From Balanoglossus misakiensis (lineage: Eukaryota; Hemichordata), in assembly GCA_040954595.2 (NCBI GenBank), contig CM082587.2:10168001-10232000 (forward strand): a stretch of 64,000 bases of DNA, written 5' to 3'. The position numbers and the translations under genes are program-made. The notes below the pieces were generated by a model. The model searched no databases, was not told the DNA's origin, and saw nothing but the letters and a program-made list of their open reading frames with translations. Of the stretch, positions 54,980 to 64,000 are shown piece after piece (positions within the stretch are counted from its first letter, which is position 1; every line of letters begins with the position of its first letter).

Positions 54980-55603
54980 ATGTCGACACGAATTATCAAG
55001 ATAGCGGTCACTGAAGAGCAGGAGGAAGCACTGGAAATTTTCTTTGCCATGAATGAATGGGAGCTCTCGGTCATCGAGCGGCGGGGGCACATAAGTTCAC
55101 CTGCTGCGACCGCGGGGGTTAGTACCCCAATATCGGCTGCCAGCAAGTTGAATGGGAACATAGCCGGTCTATCGGATGCAATCCCAAATGACCCTCCCCC
55201 GGTGTCTGAAGGCGGTACAACTGCAGCAGGCGTCGAAGTAAACACCGTGTCCATGAGCACATCGGCTTTCGGAGATTCGGACAACTCCTGTGAATTTTGT
55301 TTTTGTTCGCCATGTGTTACCACACATAGGCAGCATTGGCTAGGATCGGGTCAGAAAGCACGAGCTGGAAACAATCTTGTGAGGAAAAAGATGTACAAAC
55401 GTTTTTGGAAACAGCTAAGCGACCGTTACGCTTGGCGCTTTCCAGAGTACATCCGAAAGAAGGGAAAACTGCTGGAAAAGAAGGAAGACACCTCGACAGT
55501 GTGGACAAGTAGAGAGGTTATGCCAGATTGTGTGCTGAGACTTGTCCGTGGTCTCTACCCGAATTTACCCGGTGTGTCTTACGTTGGGCATAAATGGCAC
55601 TGA
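54980..55603 (+). CDS. 207-aa Cys-rich protein, P2X7-C-terminus-like family
   Basis: Likely start ATG at 54980 (MSTRIIKIAVTEEQEEALE). A low-complexity Ser/Ala/Gly-rich middle is followed by a conserved C-terminal half: CEFCFCSPCV (zinc-ligand-like cysteines), HRQHWLG, NNLVRKKMYKRFWKQLSDR, RFPEYIRKK, then REVMPDCVLRLVRGLYPNLP and VSYVGHKW. The REVMP-CV-LVR-YPN-GHKW pattern matches an expanded family of short proteins in lancelets and corals that resembles the cytosolic zinc domain of P2X7 receptors, from memory. No membrane segments are present, so it is not a channel. The molecular role is unknown. About 517 bp separate it from the divergent gene at 54462. Confidence 0.6.
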   Translation: MSTRIIKIAVTEEQEEALEIFFAMNEWELSVIERRGHISSPAATAGVSTPISAASKLNGNIAGLSDAIPNDPPPVSEGGTTAAGVEVNTVSMSTSAFGDSDNSCEFCFCSPCVTTHRQHWLGSGQKARAGNNLVRKKMYKRFWKQLSDRYAWRFPEYIRKKGKLLEKKEDTSTVWTSREVMPDCVLRLVRGLYPNLPGVSYVGHKWH

Positions 55604-56483
55604 TGAGGCTTTCCCCTCTTCACTTTGTACGGTTGGTACACAAATACAAACGGTCCTTTTCAGGACCAACACAATTTCCAAGAAGAGAACTACCGAATGT
55701 ATGGATGCATGCATGTTCATGTGTGATAAATTTGGTATGATCACATCCCCATTTTCAGGTCACGCACACTTTGCAATCAACGCCACAATGTATCAATGGT
55801 GCCCAATTTTGATTTGCATAATACGTCAATCACGCAGATACAAACTGAAAATCGTACCGATATACCGGTCATATCTCGGGGACAAAATGATTTCATCTTC
55901 GGTTTTCGAAAGTATTTTCAAATTGTATTGCACCAGAAACCGCGGATGTCGTGCTAAATAAACTCATGCACTCCTTTTTGAATTTAGAGACAAAAAAATC
56001 ATCGGTAGACCTAAATTTACTGTCTATTATGGACAACGTCCGTTCTGTTGTTAGTGAGTTTGAATCTCCCACCATTATGCCAACTCTCGCGTGCTCTCGC
56101 GCTTTTATACGGGAGTTCCGCCTTTAAGTATAAACACAAAAACGAACAAGAAGTAAAAAAAAAAGTCACAAATAGTATTCTTGTTTCATGAGCCTTCTCG
56201 GTTGCCGTATACATGTCATGGATTGACACTTTTTCAAGGATCACATTTTTTGTTACAGTTGTGACAAGAAATTCAGCAGAGCTGGAATCTGTCATTTATT
56301 CGGATGCAACAGTGGTGGACACATCGGCTCCAAACTTGTGTTGTGCGAAGGTATTCTCTTGCTTTTCCGTGTTTAACAACGGTAAATTTCGTACAATCTT
56401 TACAAATGGTGTTTGGTTCAAACACCACCAGTCAGTTAGATTGAATTTCAAACGTTCATTGTGTTGTTTTAGTCAATCATTTT
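55604..56483. other. No supported gene
   Basis: Short open frames on both strands lack any recognisable feature. An A-run at 56155-56163 is present. Confidence 0.4.
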
Positions 56484-56550
56484 AAAATCTGATGTAGGGA
56501 ACGGCGACGTGGTTTTCTTAACCACTTCGCCGTTCCCTACATCTGATTTT
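56484..56550. repeat. Hairpin of the dispersed GATGTAGGGAACGGCG motif
   Basis: AAAATCTGATGTAGGGAACG with GCGACGTGG, a short spacer TTTTCTTAA, then CCACTTCGCCGTTCCC with TACATCTGATTTT. A single arm also lies at 41412. Confidence 0.8.
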
Positions 56551-56647
56551 AATCAGTTTGTGTTTTAGTGTGACCAGTATTTATTTTTTACTGATTAATA
56601 TGACAGGACGGTGACGGAGAAGACGATATTGATTATCAGAATTTGTT

Positions 56648-57621
56648 GATATTATCAATACCAGCCCTACACGAAACCCAACAACATTCCGCAATACGTC
56701 CACAGCAAATCAAACCACCCACCAGGAATCCTCAAAAACATACCAGAATCCATCAACAAGCGACTCTCAGAAATTTCATATGACGACGAATGCTTCAACA
56801 CGGCCGCACCACTATACCAACAGGCCATCTACAAAAGCGGATACAAACATCAACTGAAATTCTCGCCGCCAACAGAACAACCACAAGCCCACAAGAGAAA
56901 CCGCAGCAGGAACATAATATGGTACACCCCACCGTACAGTAAAAACGTCGCCACACATATAGGGAGAGAGTTCCTCAAAATAATTAACGAAGAATTTCCA
57001 CCAAGCCACACCCTCCACAAGATATTCAACCGGAACACAGTTAAAATAAGCTACAACACCATGAGCAACACAGCACAAACCATCCAGAATCACAACAAAT
57101 CGGTACTTTCCAGCAACAACGACAACAGCACTAAAAAACAATGCAACTGCCGGTCACCTGCAAACTGCCCAATGTCAGGACACTGCCTAACCGAATCAAT
57201 TGTATACCAAGCCATCGTTACTACGCAGGATAGCAAGCCGGACCAAACCTACGTCGGACTAACTGCCAACACCTTCAAGACCCGCTTCAACAACCACAAG
57301 GACTCATTCAGGAACGCCGCCAAAAAGAACAGTACAGAACTCAGTAAATACATTTGGAAACTAAAGGACGAGCACATAGAACACAAAATCACATGGAAAA
57401 CATTAAAACAAGCTAGCCCCTATACCCCAACCAGCAACAGATGCAACCTATGTCTTTGGGAAAAATATTTCATCATATGCAAACCAAAACTAGCCACACT
57501 CAACAAACGTAACGAACTCGTCAGCACATGCCGCCACTCCAGCAAATTCCTCCTGAAGAATCTGGCCAATCAACACCCCTCCACACAGCCCCAATCAATA
57601 CACACTCCCATTCAAATGTAG
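56648..57621 (+). CDS. Penelope-like RT C-terminus and GIY-YIG endonuclease
   Basis: One open frame of about 320 codons without its N-terminus. The upstream part, KPNNIPQYVHSKSNHPPGIL, RLSEISYDDECF and SKNVATHIGREFL with HKIFNRNTVKISY, is the linker that follows the reverse transcriptase in Penelope-like elements. CNCRSPANCPMSGHC is the Cys motif before the nuclease. IVYQAIVTTQ and TYVGLTANTFKTRFNNHKDS form the GIY-YIG strands, with the catalytic Arg in TRFNNH. LSKYIWKLKD, CNLCLWEKYFII and LNKRNELVSTCRHSSKFLLK complete the domain. The protein normally copies the element RNA and nicks target DNA. The reverse transcriptase core is missing, so this copy cannot act alone. Confidence 0.88.
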
Positions 57622-57846
57622 GCCCATTTGCATATCCACCCTACCCAATTCCCTGTTGTCCACACCCTTCACCATCATTCAGGCATCAGTATCTGACGAG
57701 TGTAGGCCCAGCTTACACGAAACTGAACAGTAATACACCGCCTATGTCAAAACAGCCTTAGTTCCCTTGCACACTCTACTATCAAGCTCTGGATTTACAC
57801 CATCGAGCACTCTGCCATCAGTACTTGCAACGAACTCCCAAATCGT

Positions 57847-57874
57847 ATATATATATATATATATAATATATATG
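57847..57874. repeat. (TA)n run
   Basis: Simple TA repeat at the 3' end of the Penelope-like element. Confidence 0.9.
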
Positions 57875-59570
57875 GGTCTGATGAATATCAGCTGTGAGAA
57901 AACTGATTAGATTCCGTGTCTATATACAAGATCTTATTTGGTGGTGCATCTCCCACACATAACGAGAACAGCGAAAACACGGTAAATGGAGAGACGGAGC
58001 CAATCCCTTCAGCTGATTTCAATCAGCTGTGAAATGTGAATGTTATACTATTAGTCCATGGGCCAGAGACCGAAACCCTCCCCCCCCCCCCCTGAGGATT
58101 TTTGCAGACATATATTTTTGGAAAGCCTATTTATCCAGCTGTCAGAATCAGGTTGTTTGCACTCATATTAATGGTGGGTGTGGCCGTGAGGAGCGGTTGT
58201 CATGGTAACGATAGCATAATTTTAGGGGTACTCATACAGTTAAAAAATGATATATTTCAGGATCTGAGAAAGCTAGAGAAAAAATTTAAACATTGGGTCT
58301 TATAAAGTAGGGGACGGGCTATCCAATGATTACATGACCGACAAGGTCAGAGGTCAAGTTCATCTTCAAAACGCGGGGTCAAAGTAAAAATTTCGCTATT
58401 TTTTGCACATCGATCATACATAGTTTCGATTTACTGGAAAACGGTTTGCTCGAGGAGGCTGTAAATTGGTCATCAGGTAGCATGGAACATTAGGTTTATG
58501 AAAAATAAGCTGATTCACGTCTTTGATATTAAGTTATATTAAAATTCTGTTACCATAACGACGGATAGCAGATTTTGCGAAAATCACAAAAATAAGAATC
58601 CTGCTATATCTTTGCTACCAATTAAGCTTTAGATAAAATTTAAACACTCAAACTTATAATGTCGGGTGCGATCTTTTCATTGCTAACTTGAACTTTGGGG
58701 TTCAAGATCAAGGTCATCCTCAAATTTCAGGTCAAAGTGACAAAATGGACATTACGGATTTTTGTTCAAAATGACATTTTACGGCGAGCGTTTACTAAAC
58801 ACTGTTTGGGTCTAGAATGCTATAATTTGATCTCCAGATAGAGATGTGTATTGTTTACAAAGATTTTAATTTGTTTTGCTGTTTACATATACTTAATATG
58901 CAAAACCTGCTGTTTTAATGACAACAAAATGAATGGTAGGAATAGCAAGAGTACTCATACAGTTAAAATGAGATATTTCAGGTTCTGAGAAAGCTAGAGA
59001 AAAAATTTAAACATTCAGTATTATAAAGTAGGGTACGGACTATCCAATTATTACACGACCGACAAGGTCAGAGGTCAAGTTCATCTTCAAAACTTGGGGT
59101 CAAAGTGAAAATTTCGCTATTTTTTGCATATCGGTCATACATAGTTTTGATTTACTGGAAAACGGTTTGCTCGAGGAGGCTGTAAATTGGTCATCAGGTT
59201 GCAAGGAATATTAGCTTTAAGAAAAATAGGCCTATTTTCGTCTTTGGTTGTAATTTATATTAAAATTCTGTAACCATAACGACGGATAGAAGATTTTGCG
59301 AAATTCCCCAAAATAAGAAACTTGCTATATCTTTGCTACCAATTAAGCTTTAGATAAAATTTAAACACTCAAACTTGTATTGTCGGATGCGAGCTTTTGA
59401 TTGCTAAATTGAACTTTGGGGTTCAAGGTCAAGGTCATCCTCAAATTTTGGTTCAAAATGACATTTTACGGCGAGCGTTTACTACACTGTTGGGATCTAG
59501 AATGCTATAATTTTGTATATTTTGATATTTTAAATTTAAGTTCAGGGTCACCTTCAAAAGATGGGGTCAA

Positions 59571-59930
59571 AATTCAATATCCCAACTCTAATTAGTGTTG
59601 CAGATCTCCCCAGAAAAAACGAACCCTCTGACTTGGCCATACAACATTTTGTGTCATACACCATTTTAAAGTTATTGTTCTGAGAGTTTGAAAATGCTTG
59701 ATGACATTTTCAATTCCTATGGCGAGCTGATGAATTCAAGATTTAGTAAAATTGGTATATTTCTTGAAATATGCGAACGTGCATTTGCAATTGCTATAAA
59801 GGGACATACATTATCAGCATGCTTTTACTGTAAAAATACTATATTCAACTTATATTGTGGCCATTCTATGGTATTTCAGTTTAAATATGTACAAAGTTTT
59901 ATCATATTTAGCACATTCTTATCAAGATGA
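59571..59930 (+). pseudogene. Second copy of the 122-aa element ORF, frameshifted
   Basis: Corresponds to 28903-29271. TTATTGTTCTG replaces TTAAGTTCTG near 59673, which puts a stop before EFENA; the part from MLDDIFNSYGELMNSRF onward (59688-59930) remains open. Confidence 0.45.
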
Positions 59931-59984
59931 TTTCTGTTGATATGACAAGTTGACGTAAGGAGTCATCTTGCCCCTCTATCAGAC

Positions 59985-61175
59985 GCTGCAATTGCGTGTA
60001 GAACTAAGAACAATCCGCGTATCTGCTTCTTCACTGTATCTTTTGCGACAATAAAAGTGGTGAAGTTTGGTCCTCCACTTACAATTCATTTTTGACCAAT
60101 GTTGAGATCTACTTTTTTCATAATGTGTAGCATTTTGCAAAATTTGCTTTGTTTTCAGACTAGTGGTAAGCAAGAATGCCGTCCATTTTGTCGGAGCAAC
60201 TAGATCAAGTATGATATGATGTGCTGGTGCAACGCTCACTTCACGTGTTTGGCCTTTGATCCGTTTGGCATCATAATTATCAATGATCATGTGTATTTGC
60301 GAATTATCAACAGGACCTAAAATTCGGCCTCTATTCTACATTATGTATTCCATAAATCCTATTGCTATATCGATAAAAGTGATTCTGTCTACAAGATTAG
60401 GACCAGACAGAGACTGAATGGTCATCATAAACTATGGCATCGGCAGCCTCAAGTCTAGTCTATCTGTCTCCTGGAAATGAATTTTAAGTCCATCATCTGA
60501 AAACAAACAGAGAGGAACGTTGGAATTTTCAATGACTCCAATGAGTGGCATCTTCTAACTTGTATTAACAGCAGGTAATCAAAGATAAACCGTCTTCTTC
60601 ATTTTTGTCATGTTTTTACATTGCCGCAAGTCATACTATGATAGAAGCACTTACACGGTTTGTCAGGTTCTTCTTGTATAATTATTTGCTCAGAAAAAAA
60701 CCCCAGCCATATCTTTTGATATAGTAATGTTGATAATTGCTTAAATGAGGGTCGGAAAGATCAAATGGGTCGACAAATGCTCCACCTTATAATTCTTAAA
60801 GCTTTGCCACATCAGTATTCCATCTCTTAATGACTGCTTTTCCATATCGGATCTTATTTTGTTTACCAATACTGCATATTTATTTGTGAAATGTATCAGA
60901 GAACTTTGCAGTAATCGGTCCACCCAAAACCACTTTTCAAGTGCTAAACCTCTCATCTTTAATCCTATAACACCACCAGCACCCTTTAGTGAATCGTCAG
61001 ATAAGTTTGCCATGAATCCTCCTCATTTAATGACTCTTGTACACTTTCGGGTATTCCATGCATCACCAGAATAAGTACTGACATGTATCTTGCATAGTCC
61101 GTTTCGATTGGCACAAAACAACAGAGGAAATAATAGCTGATTCTTAGCAGTTTGGCAAATATCTCAATCACCATT
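59985..61175 (-). pseudogene. Decayed EEADTR-type ORF of TIR element 2 core
   Basis: Minus-strand pieces ETDYARYMSVLILVMHGIP, SLKGAGGVIGLKMRGLALEK and IIDNYDAKRIKGQTREV, the last continuous with PTKWTAFLLTTSLK and SEEADTRIVL. The last segment has one more in-frame stretch than in copy 1. Stops remain between segments. Confidence 0.55.
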
Positions 61176-63379
61176 TCTTAATGCACTTACATTTCCACCG
61201 GTGGGTAGAGTTGTAATGGCAGCAATACTCTACACAAAGTCATACCAAAAGTTAAAAGTTACTCCTCTCTTGTCTAAACTCAGCCATAAGCGGGAAATGA
61301 TGTTCAATGATGTGTTCCACAAAATTGTGAACTATTTCCAAAAGTTCATTAGCAGGCTGGGAAGTCAAAAGATCACAATCCATCTCAGGCATTGACTGTG
61401 TTCCCTACCTTTACACCATGATAAAAAGTTGCAGAACCTAGCGCTGGACGTTTCATCAGCAAGATGGAGGCCATGCAATGACAAACAACCGGAAAACATT
61501 TCCACATGAGCAAACGTTTTTTTTTAAACGTAGCATTCATTTTGTATGATTATGAATGATTGTGATTTAAAAACATTGCTTTTGAGTATATAATGTGTCT
61601 TAAGTGCTTTACGCACAATTTCCAAAAAATCTCTGTGCCTAAAACACAGATATTCGATCGGTTTGTCTGGACTATTGCTACAGTGGCATCATGGGATAAC
61701 GCATAAATCAGCATGACTCGCACTCCCACGGTCGCGTTTTTTTATATAATAATATCCAGAAATCAAAGTGGCATCTTATTTGAATATTAATATCAAAATA
61801 TACAAAATTATAGCATTCTAGATCCCAACAGTGTAGTAAACGCTCGCCGTAAAATGTGATTTTGAACAAAGTCCGTAATGCCCATTTTGTCACTTTGACC
61901 CGAAATTTGAGGATGACCTTGACCTTGAACCCCAAAGTTCAATTTAGCAATCAAAAGCTCGCATCCGACAATACAAGTTTGAGTGTTTAAATTTTATCTA
62001 AAGCTTAATTGGTAGCAAAGATATAGCAAGTTTCTTATTTTGGGGAATTTCGCAAAATCTTCTATCCGTCGTTATGGTTACAGAATTTTAATATAAATTA
62101 CAACCAAAGACGAAAATAGGCCTATTTTTCTTAAAGCTAATATTCCTTGCAACCTGATGACCAATTTACAGCCTCCTCGAGCAAACCGTTTTCCAGTAAA
62201 TCAAAACTATGTATGACCGATATGCAAAAAATAGCGAAATTTTCACTTTGACCCCAAGTTTTGAAGATGAACTTGACCTCTGACCTTGTCGGTCGTGTAA
62301 TAATTGGATAGTCCGTACCCTACTTTATAATACTGAATGTTTAAATTTTTTCTCTAGCTTTCTCAGAACCTGAAATATCTCATTTTAACTGTATGAGTAC
62401 TCTTGCTATTCCTACCATTCATTTTGTTGTCATTAAAACAGCAGGTTTTGCATATTAAGTATATGTAAACAGCAAAACAAATTAAAATCTTTGTAAACAA
62501 TACACATCTCTATCTGGAGATCAAATTATAGCATTCTAGACCCAAACAGTGTTTAGTAAACGCTCGCCGTAAAATGTCATTTTGAACAAAAATCCGTAAT
62601 GTCCATTTTGTCACTTTGACCTGAAATTTGAGGATGACCTTGATCTTGAACCCCAAAGTTCAAGTTAGCAATGAAAAGATCGCACCCGACATTATAAGTT
62701 TGAGTGTTTAAATTTTATCTAAAGCTTAATTGGTAGCAAAGATATAGCAGGATTCTTATTTTTGTGATTTTCGCAAAATCTGCTATCCGTCGTTATGGTA
62801 ACAGAATTTTAATATAACTTAATATCAAAGACGTGAATCAGCTTATTTTTCATAAACCTAATGTTCCATGCTACCTGATGACCAATTTACAGCCTCCTCG
62901 AGCAAACCGTTTTCCAGTAAATCGAAACTATGTATGATCGATGTGCAAAAAATAGCGAAATTTTTACTTTGACCCCGCGTTTTGAAGATGAACTTGACCT
63001 CTGACCTTGTCGGTCATGTAATCATTGGATAGCCCGTCCCCTACTTTATAAGACCCAATGTTTAAATTTTTTCTCTAGCTTTCTCAGATCCTGAAATATA
63101 TCATTTTTTAACTGTATGAGTACCCCTAAAATTATGCTATCGTTACCATGACAACCGCTCCTCACGGCCACACCCACCATTAATATGAGTGCAAACAACC
63201 TGATTCTGACAGCTGGATAAATAGGCTTTCCAAAAATATATGTCTGCAAAAATCCTCAGGGGGGGGGAGGGTTTCGGTCTCTGGCCCATGGACTATATAA
63301 CGTTAGGCTCCATACGTGAATGATCTCATTGAAATTGAAAGAATTGTGCGTTCCTGGCGGGCGTTCGTTCGTTCGTTCT

Positions 63380-63776
63380 TCATTCATTCATTCATTCATT
63401 CATTCATTCATTCATTCATTCATTCATTCATTCATTCACTCACTCACTCACTCACTCACTCACTCACTCACTCACTCACTCACTCACTCACTCACTCACT
63501 CACTCACTCACTCACTCACTCACTCACTCACTCACTCACTCACTCACTCACTCTCTCATTCATTCATTCATTCATTCATTCATTCATTCATTCATTCATT
63601 CATTCATTCATTCATTCATTCATTCATTCATTCATTCATTCATTCATTCATTCACTCACTCACTCACTCACTCACTCACTCACTCACTCACTCACTCACT
63701 CACTCACTCACTCACTCACTCACTCACTCATTCATTCATTCATTCATTCATTCATTCATTCATTCATTCATTCATT
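63380..63776. repeat. Alternating (CATT)n/(CACT)n microsatellite
   Basis: Five blocks: CATT to about 63436, CACT to about 63552, CATT to about 63652, CACT to about 63729, CATT to 63776. Long His/Ser/Thr frames across it come from the 4-bp period. Confidence 0.97.
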
Positions 63777-63837
63777 TGGTTGCCCGTTCATTTATTTTCT
63801 AGTAGTATTTATTTTAATTACCCATCCTCCTGTTTAG

Positions 63838-64000
63838 GTCTAGACCCAGGCTCTGCAGAAATTCAAGACTTCAAACAATCTGACAAAAAGAATCACACCA
63901 TGGTTAATGTGACTGGTCAAATTGGACATGGACAAAAACTGTTCTCTACAATCCGTTGTCACAATTACATAGGATTGTCAAGTGTGATCATAACCGATGG
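63838..64000 (+). CDS. Exon of an extracellular FN3-like repeat protein (partial)
   Basis: After an acceptor CCTCCTGTTTAG the only open frame reads LDPGSAEIQDF, KNHTMVNVTGQIGHGQKLFS, TIRCHNYIGLSSVIITDG and leaves the window. The order VTGQIGHGQKL..TIRCHN..GLSS....DG resembles the fibronectin-III-like segments with xTVRAxNxAGLxSxxxSDG that recur in large secreted or membrane proteins of lancelets and echinoderms. Only one exon is visible, so gene identity is open. Confidence 0.5.

Larger units (their letters stand above)
56640..57880 (+). mobile_element. 5'-truncated Penelope-like retroelement
   Basis: Only the 3' part of the element is present: the C-terminal region of the reverse transcriptase ORF, the GIY-YIG domain and about 230 bp of 3' sequence ending in a TA-rich run near 57847-57874. 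5' truncation is common for such elements. Exact borders are not visible. Confidence 0.75.
58052..63295 (-). mobile_element. 5.2-kb long-TIR DNA transposon, copy 2 (inverted)
   Basis: Same ends as the element at 25637-30779 (TAGTCCATGGGCC and its complement), flanked by TAT on both sides. Arms span about 58052-59530 and 61797-63295. The core is in the opposite orientation to copy 1. The two copies are very similar throughout, so both insertions or their duplication are recent. Confidence 0.88.

Noticed and set aside
63316-63837. Frames with HSFI and HSLT repeats, over 150 codons
   Set aside because: Translations of the CATT/CACT microsatellite.
1-64000. tRNA genes
   Set aside because: No sequence with convincing A and B boxes and a cloverleaf was found by eye; a covariance-model search would be decisive.

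Overview
This window is animal nuclear DNA, not bacterial. Introns obey GT-AG or GC-AG rules, the 5S rRNA genes are eukaryotic in type, and the gene families are metazoan: a methuselah/secretin-type receptor, a fibrinogen-related secreted protein, a pentraxin, and an organic anion transporter. The transposons include BEL/Pao, Penelope-like, long terminal-inverted-repeat (TIR) and TTAA-flanked elements. The mix, the AT-rich intergenic DNA and the frequent TAGGCCTA and ACATGTA words suggest a marine invertebrate deuterostome such as a hemichordate or lancelet. That placement is a guess from family content and was not tested.

Bases 1-15148 are a tandem 5S rDNA array: 1064-bp units with 13 complete 120-nt 5S genes and one unit that has lost its gene. 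The spacer is itself built from degenerate duplications and contains a second, gene-less copy of the 5S flanks. About 290 bp beyond the array edge lies an exon-like open frame (15441-15819) that matches the His-Cys-box (I-PpoI-type) homing endonuclease fold, with all expected zinc ligands and both catalytic residues. This is the most unusual coding sequence here.

From 16 to 25 kb there are microsatellites, and then a two-exon receptor gene (20359-24622): signal peptide, Ser/Thr-rich stalk, duplicated Cys-rich modules and seven membrane segments. It carries an in-frame TGA and a one-base frameshift. Two inverted copies of a ~5.2 kb element with ~1.5 kb TIRs (25637-30779 and 58052-63295) dominate the flanks. 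Their arms carry repeated AGGTCA nuclear-receptor half-sites, and their core holds a decayed protein gene.

The centre holds a pentraxin-domain exon (33322-33924, plus strand) and a complete four-exon fibrinogen-related gene (37263-35132, minus strand, 253 aa), whose exon phases all agree. An SLCO/OATP transporter gene (53.9 to 48.5 kb, minus strand) has eight recognisable exons. Its last exon is interrupted by a deleted BEL/Pao retrotransposon with 5-bp target duplications. A ~1.06 kb block containing that last exon is duplicated at 39.8-41.4 kb, where the exon is broken. Beyond it lie two divergent genes of unknown function, a 5'-truncated Penelope-like element with a GIY-YIG domain, the second TIR element, a long CATT/CACT microsatellite and one exon of an extracellular protein that runs off the right edge.

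Overall the window is an rDNA array edge followed by repeat-rich accessory DNA with immune-type and transporter genes. Several otherwise well-conserved exons have single-base indels, so assembly error and pseudogenisation both remain possible for them.
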